Source of the DNA: CAZGZD01 sp964530005
GTDB lineage: Bacteria; Patescibacteriota; Microgenomatia; UBA1406; GWC2-37-13
Length of the DNA: 64,000 nt
Direction: 5' to 3'
NCBI GenBank assembly: GCA_964530005.1
Contig: CAZGZD010000003.1
Location: forward strand, 3,132-67,131
In this document: piece after piece, positions 58,995 through 64,000 of the stretch
Position numbering within the stretch: position 1 is the first letter of the stretch
How the letters are laid out: each line of letters starts with the position of its first letter
Program-made: the position numbers and the translations under genes
Notes under the pieces: model-generated
What the model was told of the DNA's origin: nothing
The model's database searches: none
What the model saw: only the letters and a program-made list of their open reading frames with translations

Positions 58995-61160
58995 TTAATT
59001 GGTTTTCTGAGGAGAAGAGGTAGCCTCTGGTGGAGGTTCGGCGTTTCTTGGAAGCTTTATCTTGGGCTCAATCTTTGTTCCTTCTTGCTTAGGTAGCTCA
59101 AGCTGTTGTGATTTTTGCTCTGCACCTTTTGTTGCAGATTCACCTTCTTTAGGGAGCTCACTCTTGAATTTCTCAAGATCTTCCTTAGCTTTTTTAATAT
59201 CGTTGGCATTGATATTTTCATCAAGGAGTGAGATCGTAGTTTGCATTGCATTGACGGCAGTCGTCACATCTTTGTTCTGAAAGCTTGCCCATGCAAAATT
59301 GTAGTAAGCATTGGGCCAGTTTGGCTTGAGGCTGATTGCCTGGCTAAAAAGAGTCGCTGCTCCTTTGTAGTCTTTAAGTGAGTAATACACTCCACCAAGA
59401 TTGAGCCTAAGTGCTGGATTTTGTGGGTCAAGTGTGATCGCTCGTTGATATAGAGAAATAGTCCAGACATCAGCTTCTTGGATAGAACTCATGAGGTTTT
59501 TATAAATAAATGCAAGATTTGCCCAATTCTCGACCTTTTGAGGATTGAGAGCAATTGCTGCTTTACCCTCCGAGATAGATTGCTGGATATACTGTCCATA
59601 TACCTGCTGATCCTCGCGGCTTACATCTTTCTTTTTACCCTCATTTGTCACTTTTCTTGCAAAATTATTTGCAATAATAAGATTGAGCTGAGCAAAATTA
59701 ACCCGATATCTTTCGATAAATCTGTTGGTTACTATTGCTTTTCTCATATTCCCATATACTTCACTGGTATTATTCGTGATGCTTGCATCTATGGATTTTT
59801 TGAAATAATATTCAGCAATAAGTCCACGGCTTAAGAAATACCCCGATGTTCCGATAACCCCAATAAGTATGAGGACGAGTCCCCAGAGTATAGGGGGCAT
59901 GCCACTGAGGTCCATCTGAGTGCTTGATATGGTGGATCCTGGCCCGTGGCGGGCGACTTGGGCAAGAAGAATGACAAGGGCAAAAAGAATGGGAAGAGAA
60001 ATAGGAAATAGAAGCAGTATAAGCACAATATATACGAGCGCAAACTTTTCGGCTCTTGTGGGTGGAGTAGTTGGATGATGACCAAGAAGCCTGAGTATGG
60101 AACTAAAAGACAGATGGTTCTTTTCACTTGAGTGAAAGGTAAATCGAACTGCGGTGAATAAAAGTAAGACGAATGCTATAAGGCCAAGAATCCCTGTTGT
60201 TGTCCATAAGTGCAAGAGTCCACTTCGGCCTATCGTGTAATTGAGTTGCCACAATGGTGTTTGATTGTAGCTTACGGGTTTAACTTGTGTAAATAGTGCT
60301 GAATAATTGTCTATTCCGACTCCAAATATCGCTGAGCGGGGATTTTTTAGACTTTCGACAGCAGCGTACCAGGAGATTGAGTACGGAGGAAGAGATGTGA
60401 TGAATGATTTTGGCTGATCAGCTACGGGTATGGTTGGATTGAGCCGGATAGGCTTGACTATCTGATAGACAGATATTCCAAGACCAATAACAAAGATTAT
60501 AGTAGCTATCCCGACATATATTTTATTTCGAGTTAAAAAATCAGGACTTTCTGATTCTGACTTTTTCGGTATAAGTAGGCCAATGGAGTAGGTCACAAAA
60601 AATCCAATAAGAAGCACGACGTCGAGCTGACTGCCTAAGGGAGTAAAGCCTGCATTTTTGAGAAATCCAAGCGAATAAGGAAGAGAGGCATTTTGCAGCG
60701 GATTAAAGGCGAAAATAAGCTCAAGAATCGATATGATGAGCGTTGAAAGTGCCAGGACAGTAAGGGGTAAAAGTTGAGGGGTATTTTTATCTTTTTGATT
60801 TCCCTGTGTCGCTACAAAGTATAAAAGCACAAGAGATACTCCCGCAACAAGACCGGTTGTTGGATTAAGCAGAGCCTGAACCTTATTGGGACTTGAAATG
60901 ATAAGAGAAAGAGTCCAGGTCGCGGCAACAAGCACTATGCCATTGTCAAAAGGAGTCTTTGTCCAGGAGATTTTTTTACCAATTATGAGCCTTATTGTGC
61001 TGAGTGTTAAAAGCACAAGCAGCCCAATACCTAAGAAATAAAGCTTTGTCGTACTTGTTGGATCCTGAAAGAAAGAGGTAAAAATAAGCGGGAACAGAAA
61101 GATGATCGTAAATAAGAGATATCTTATGATTGTAGAGATAGTTTTTGAAGCTGAATTCAT
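58995..61160 (-). CDS. O-antigen ligase (Wzy_C)-like membrane protein with C-terminal TPRs
   Basis: 721 residues. About eleven membrane helices (10-455) include the Wzy_C hallmark FGVGIDNYSALFTQVKPV. After them come tetratricopeptide-like repeats (about 520-660: ENWANLAFIYKNLMSSIQEADVWTISLYQRAITLDPQNPALRLNLGGVYY) and a Pro/Glu/Gln-rich tail. The family joins or polymerises O-antigen-type glycans, or glycosylates pilins (PglL/TfpO). A pseudopilin gene is divergent and adjacent (61301), so pilin glycosylation is a fair guess. The TPRs may bind the acceptor. No sugar can be named. Confidence 0.88.
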   Translation of the reverse strand: MNSASKTISTIIRYLLFTIIFLFPLIFTSFFQDPTSTTKLYFLGIGLLVLLTLSTIRLIIGKKISWTKTPFDNGIVLVAATWTLSLIISSPNKVQALLNPTTGLVAGVSLVLLYFVATQGNQKDKNTPQLLPLTVLALSTLIISILELIFAFNPLQNASLPYSLGFLKNAGFTPLGSQLDVVLLIGFFVTYSIGLLIPKKSESESPDFLTRNKIYVGIATIIFVIGLGISVYQIVKPIRLNPTIPVADQPKSFITSLPPYSISWYAAVESLKNPRSAIFGVGIDNYSALFTQVKPVSYNQTPLWQLNYTIGRSGLLHLWTTTGILGLIAFVLLLFTAVRFTFHSSEKNHLSFSSILRLLGHHPTTPPTRAEKFALVYIVLILLLFPISLPILFALVILLAQVARHGPGSTISSTQMDLSGMPPILWGLVLILIGVIGTSGYFLSRGLIAEYYFKKSIDASITNNTSEVYGNMRKAIVTNRFIERYRVNFAQLNLIIANNFARKVTNEGKKKDVSREDQQVYGQYIQQSISEGKAAIALNPQKVENWANLAFIYKNLMSSIQEADVWTISLYQRAITLDPQNPALRLNLGGVYYSLKDYKGAATLFSQAISLKPNWPNAYYNFAWASFQNKDVTTAVNAMQTTISLLDENINANDIKKAKEDLEKFKSELPKEGESATKGAEQKSQQLELPKQEGTKIEPKIKLPRNAEPPPEATSSPQKTN

Positions 61161-61286
61161 AATAGAGACAAGTCTAATTTAAACCACTCGCCATGTCAAT
61201 AGTCGGGGCGGCATTTTGGCGATATGTATAATCTGCAGACTGCTGAATTAAGATTTCACTGTAACGCTTGAGATTTTGACAGATGA

Positions 61287-61292
61287 TACAAT
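61287..61292 (+). promoter_or_regulatory. Extended -10 box of the pseudopilin gene
   Basis: TGATACAAT (TACAAT at 61287-61292) ends 8 nt before the ATG at 61301. The nearest -35-like TTGAGA is only 13 bp upstream, so the extended TG motif probably carries recognition. Confidence 0.55.
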
Positions 61293-61300
61293 AGAAATAT

Positions 61301-62092
61301 ATGTACTCGTATCGCCAAGGATTCACCTTCATAGAGCTTATTATCGTGATTGCTCTCATTGGTGTTATATCAGCGATATTCATTGTTGGCCTTGATCCAA
61401 TAAGTCAGATAAATAAGTCCAAAGATGCCAAGCGCAAGGCAGATCTTGCACTTCTTCAGAAAGTAGGGGAGGATTTTTATAACGACAAAAATAGATATGC
61501 TGACGGATCAGAGATCTGCTATGATTTTGCCAATGCAGTGCGAGATGGAGATATTTGTTCCTGCCACATCTGTGGCACAGCGGCGAGCTCTCCCTCATCT
61601 AAGCCATATCTGGATCATCTGATCTGTGACCCAGATCACCCAAGACGAGACTATCTTTATCAATATTCTTGTAGCGCCTCATCTATAGCCCCTGATTATC
61701 GTATAAATGCTTCTTTATCAAATACTACGTCTGGTACGTTTAATCATTCTGTGGCTTCATCTGATATTATTCCCACTCCAACAGCATCAGCGTCAAGTCC
61801 CACTTCCGGACCAATCAATCCAAGTCCCACTTCCTCCCCGCCGAGTAATTCAGAACCTGTTTGTGTGGGTCATACAGGAGACCTGTATTGTAAAGACAGC
61901 AATAATGTTTGTAATAATTGCGGCACATATAATCAATGCATAAGCTCAAATGGCTGCGATCATTCGTATCCAGTCTATACAAATGGGGGATCGCCAGGCT
62001 GCACTCAGGTATGTACTCTTGTAAGTAATCCAACTCCAACCTTAGTTCCAACCTCTGCGCCTAATCCAAGCATACCTCCTATTTCTAAATAG
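61301..62092 (+). CDS. Type IV pilin-like protein (pseudopilin) with Pro/Ser/Thr- and Cys-rich tail
   Basis: 263 residues. The prepilin leader MYSYRQG is cleaved before FTFIELIIVIALIGVISAIFI, which is the prepilin methylation motif with Glu at +5. After the helix, a globular part carries several Cys (EICYDF, ICSCHICGTA, LICDPDH). A Pro/Ser/Thr-rich linker then runs into a second Cys cluster (CVGHTGDLYCKDSNNVCNNCGTYNQCISSNGC, in parts), ending GSPGCTQVC and a Pro-rich tail. Exported and possibly a minor pilin or adhesin. Divergent from the Wzy-like gene and convergent with the surface protein. Confidence 0.85.
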   Translation: MYSYRQGFTFIELIIVIALIGVISAIFIVGLDPISQINKSKDAKRKADLALLQKVGEDFYNDKNRYADGSEICYDFANAVRDGDICSCHICGTAASSPSSKPYLDHLICDPDHPRRDYLYQYSCSASSIAPDYRINASLSNTTSGTFNHSVASSDIIPTPTASASSPTSGPINPSPTSSPPSNSEPVCVGHTGDLYCKDSNNVCNNCGTYNQCISSNGCDHSYPVYTNGGSPGCTQVCTLVSNPTPTLVPTSAPNPSIPPISK

Positions 62093-62095
62093 CTA

Positions 62096-64000
62096 TTAAT
62101 TGACAATAAGCCAATCGAACTTGATACTGGGGTGATTAGTGGATCCAATACTTACGTCAAAGTATGGTTTGCAGCTGCTTGCTACGCCAGAGGTACATGC
62201 TTCTTTTTTGACGACTGTGAGTTGGCCGCTTTGAATTTGAGTAGTAGGCGTAAGATAGACAAGAGAGTCTGCGTGTATTCCTGAGTTGTATATTATCACG
62301 TGAGATTCACCAGCCGGAAGTGTGCCAAAGCCTGCAGTCTGAGCACTTGTCTGGATAGCTGGAGCATTAATACCATTGAGCGATAGATTGTCGGCTGCCG
62401 CGATGACCGCTGAGTCGGAAGCTCCATCCAGGTATTTATTTTTAATTCCAATGCTTCCAAATTGGGCAGATCCTGATGCATCGATTGATGCGACGTCTGT
62501 GCCTGTCTGATCCTTGAAGTTGAATTTACTTGGCGTGCCACTCGCTGTTGATAGCTTGACATCGATATTGTCGCTGTCATTTAGAGCTTGCAGCTTGTTG
62601 GTGCGTACTCCACCCTTGGCGATCACCTCACCGCGTGTTGTGAGTGTGCCGTCGCGGGCTACAACGACCGCACCATCGAGAAGATTGATCTCAGATAGTG
62701 CGTTGAGTTTGAGATCAGATGTAAGGGATGAGATTTCATTGGATGTGATCATGATATTGCCAGCTCCAAATCCATGAGTTACATACGCATCGTACATATT
62801 GGTTGTACCCGAGACAGCGAGATTATTAATCGCGATTGTGCCTTGGTTTTGCACGATGAAATTTTGATTTTGGTCAATATATCCATAGAGGGGGACTGCA
62901 TTTGCCCCAAGATTCTGATAGTACTGTGCGTTGGGAATCTGTTGATTTTGGAAGCTGGCAAGCTGGGCTTGAATCTCATTTACACTTTGTGAAAGCTGGG
63001 TGCTGTCGGTCGTGAGAGATGCGGTCTTGTTCTCAAGCTCAGTGATATTCCCTGCATTTACACGATTTGCTGTCAGATCTCCGCCAATCGTGGCAGCACC
63101 TGTGGTGTCGAGCGTCTCGGATTTGATCTTCTTGGCTGCGAGCTCTCCGCTGAAGGAGGCATTTCCTGACGCATCTATTGTGGCGACAGGCGAATCTGCG
63201 AGTCCTTTGATGATAAGACTTGCTAGTGGACCAGAGGCATTATTTTTACCCAGATCAACTGTAATATCTTTATTTTTTGCCTCGATTGTGTCCGTCTGTA
63301 CGTTATTTGAAGTGATATTTTGAGTTGTCACTTGATTGGCTGTGAGGGTATCAGTCTCGATAATTGGCGAGATTATTTTCTCCGACGCAGTTAGATTCGT
63401 GAAGCTGCCAGAGATCCCAGATATCGTATCTGTTGTAATAGTTTGAGCTGTGATGATCTGACCTCGAATCTGTTCGCCGATTATGATGCGGGCTGTGAGG
63501 ACATTATTGACGACTGCGTTGGTGGTCTGAATGAGCGAAGTAGAAACTCTGGCGGATACAATCTGCGCGAAGTTCCCAACTGTGGTAATCAGATTTCCTG
63601 CACTATCTTGTAGATTATAGTTCTGACTCAGAATTGTGGATTTGGCTTCCTCGTGATTGGGCGTTGCGATATTTACATCGCCACTATCGTTAAGTTGCAA
63701 TGGGCCTGAGTCTGCGATATTGGGTGACCAGTACTGTGGCTTGATAAATACGATGATCTTACCATCGGAATCTGTACCTGATAAAGCTATTCCGATTATC
63801 TGCCCAGCTCGCGTGGCTTTCATACCAACTCCTGGGGTAGATGATGACGTGATGTAATCTCCTGTCTTGATCTCGCCATTCTCCATTGATACCTTGACCG
63901 GCACTCGGCCAGCCAGTGATACTGGTCGGGGATTCTCAGAAGTGTCAAATAATCCATCCTCTCCATAAACTTGATTTGGGGACGTAGAGATAGCTCCGAG
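62096..64000 (-). CDS. Large surface/fibre-like protein with Peptidase_G2-type domain (5' end outside window)
   Basis: The frame stays open beyond 64000, so the N terminus is missing; the visible part is 634 residues. It begins in a domain with VSLAGRVPVKVS ... GDYITSSSTPGVGMKATRAGQIIGIAL, typical of the Peptidase_G2 (IMC autoproteolytic) domain of fibre proteins. A long beta-rich region follows, with repeats of the type VASIDASGSAQFG / VATIDASGNASFSG and coiled-coil-like segments (ITELENKTASLTTDSTQLSQSVNEIQAQL). The C terminus is beta-sandwich-like with two Cys (ACTSGVASSCKP). It is probably an exported adhesin or fibre; the signal peptide is not visible. Confidence 0.8.
   Translation of the reverse strand, partial: LGAISTSPNQVYGEDGLFDTSENPRPVSLAGRVPVKVSMENGEIKTGDYITSSSTPGVGMKATRAGQIIGIALSGTDSDGKIIVFIKPQYWSPNIADSGPLQLNDSGDVNIATPNHEEAKSTILSQNYNLQDSAGNLITTVGNFAQIVSARVSTSLIQTTNAVVNNVLTARIIIGEQIRGQIITAQTITTDTISGISGSFTNLTASEKIISPIIETDTLTANQVTTQNITSNNVQTDTIEAKNKDITVDLGKNNASGPLASLIIKGLADSPVATIDASGNASFSGELAAKKIKSETLDTTGAATIGGDLTANRVNAGNITELENKTASLTTDSTQLSQSVNEIQAQLASFQNQQIPNAQYYQNLGANAVPLYGYIDQNQNFIVQNQGTIAINNLAVSGTTNMYDAYVTHGFGAGNIMITSNEISSLTSDLKLNALSEINLLDGAVVVARDGTLTTRGEVIAKGGVRTNKLQALNDSDNIDVKLSTASGTPSKFNFKDQTGTDVASIDASGSAQFGSIGIKNKYLDGASDSAVIAAADNLSLNGINAPAIQTSAQTAGFGTLPAGESHVIIYNSGIHADSLVYLTPTTQIQSGQLTVVKKEACTSGVASSCKPYFDVSIGSTNHPSIKFDWLIVN

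Noticed and set aside
1..64000. UGA recoding (as in Gracilibacteria/Absconditabacteria)
   Set aside because: TGA ends many clear genes here, for example the serine recombinase, the O-like replication protein and fmt.

Overview
The window looks like chromosomal DNA of a Candidate Phyla Radiation (Patescibacteria) bacterium, most like the Microgenomates/Katanobacteria type. That placement is an inference from gene style: short genes, tight convergent packing, many small one-helix membrane proteins, LysM/M23 and Peptidase_G2-like surface proteins, a pseudopilin, and no biosynthetic operons. TGA is used as a stop throughout, so the code is the standard bacterial one, which argues against Gracilibacteria and Absconditabacteria.

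Layout. 0-7.4 kb: a partial membrane protein, DnaB, a four-helix-bundle protein, a metallo-beta-lactamase-fold hydrolase, tRNA-Thr, a PQ-loop transporter, an ArsR-LUD operon and an MFS transporter. About 7.6-19.2 kb: an accessory island ending exactly in tRNA-His. It carries a 2141-residue nuclease-STAND NTPase resembling Avs anti-phage proteins, a terminase-small-subunit/gp3-like protein, an XRE regulator, a Cys-rich membrane protein, a zinc-ribbon protein, a phage-O-like replication protein, a 50-residue ORF and a large serine recombinase. No capsid, portal or large terminase gene is visible, so the set reads as a phage-satellite-like element carrying defence. 19.3-31.7 kb: PBP2, tRNA-Pro, dCMP deaminase, a secreted glycosidase with a dockerin-like end, ribulose-phosphate epimerase, DprA, a RibD-C reductase, a queuosine-precursor transporter, a DEAD-box helicase and YchF. 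31.7-48.7 kb: a P-loop kinase, a class IV aminotransferase, RpiB, Fmt, malic enzyme, flavodoxin, a bactofilin-like membrane protein, small secreted Cys proteins, TatD, an Lnt-like protein, Kup, a glycosyltransferase and an uncharacterised protein with carbonic-anhydrase-like residues. 48.7-64 kb: a thymidylate module (dCTP deaminase/dUTPase family, ThyA, DHFR), two uncharacterised proteins, Rho behind a long structured leader, a CsoR-type repressor, thioredoxin reductase, a LysM/M23 peptidase, an O-antigen-ligase-like TPR protein, a pseudopilin and a large surface protein running off the end.

Themes. dCMP deaminase, the dCTP deaminase/dUTPase homologue, ThyA and DHFR together make and feed dTMP. 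Rpe, RpiB and malic enzyme are fragments of a minimal carbon metabolism. Many host genes share one promoter design: a TTGACA-like box, 16-17 bp, a TANNNT box, then the ATG only 6-9 nt later, which implies leaderless mRNAs. This design also fixed several start codons. A family of at least four intergenic hairpin elements (84-159 bp) is scattered through the host part.
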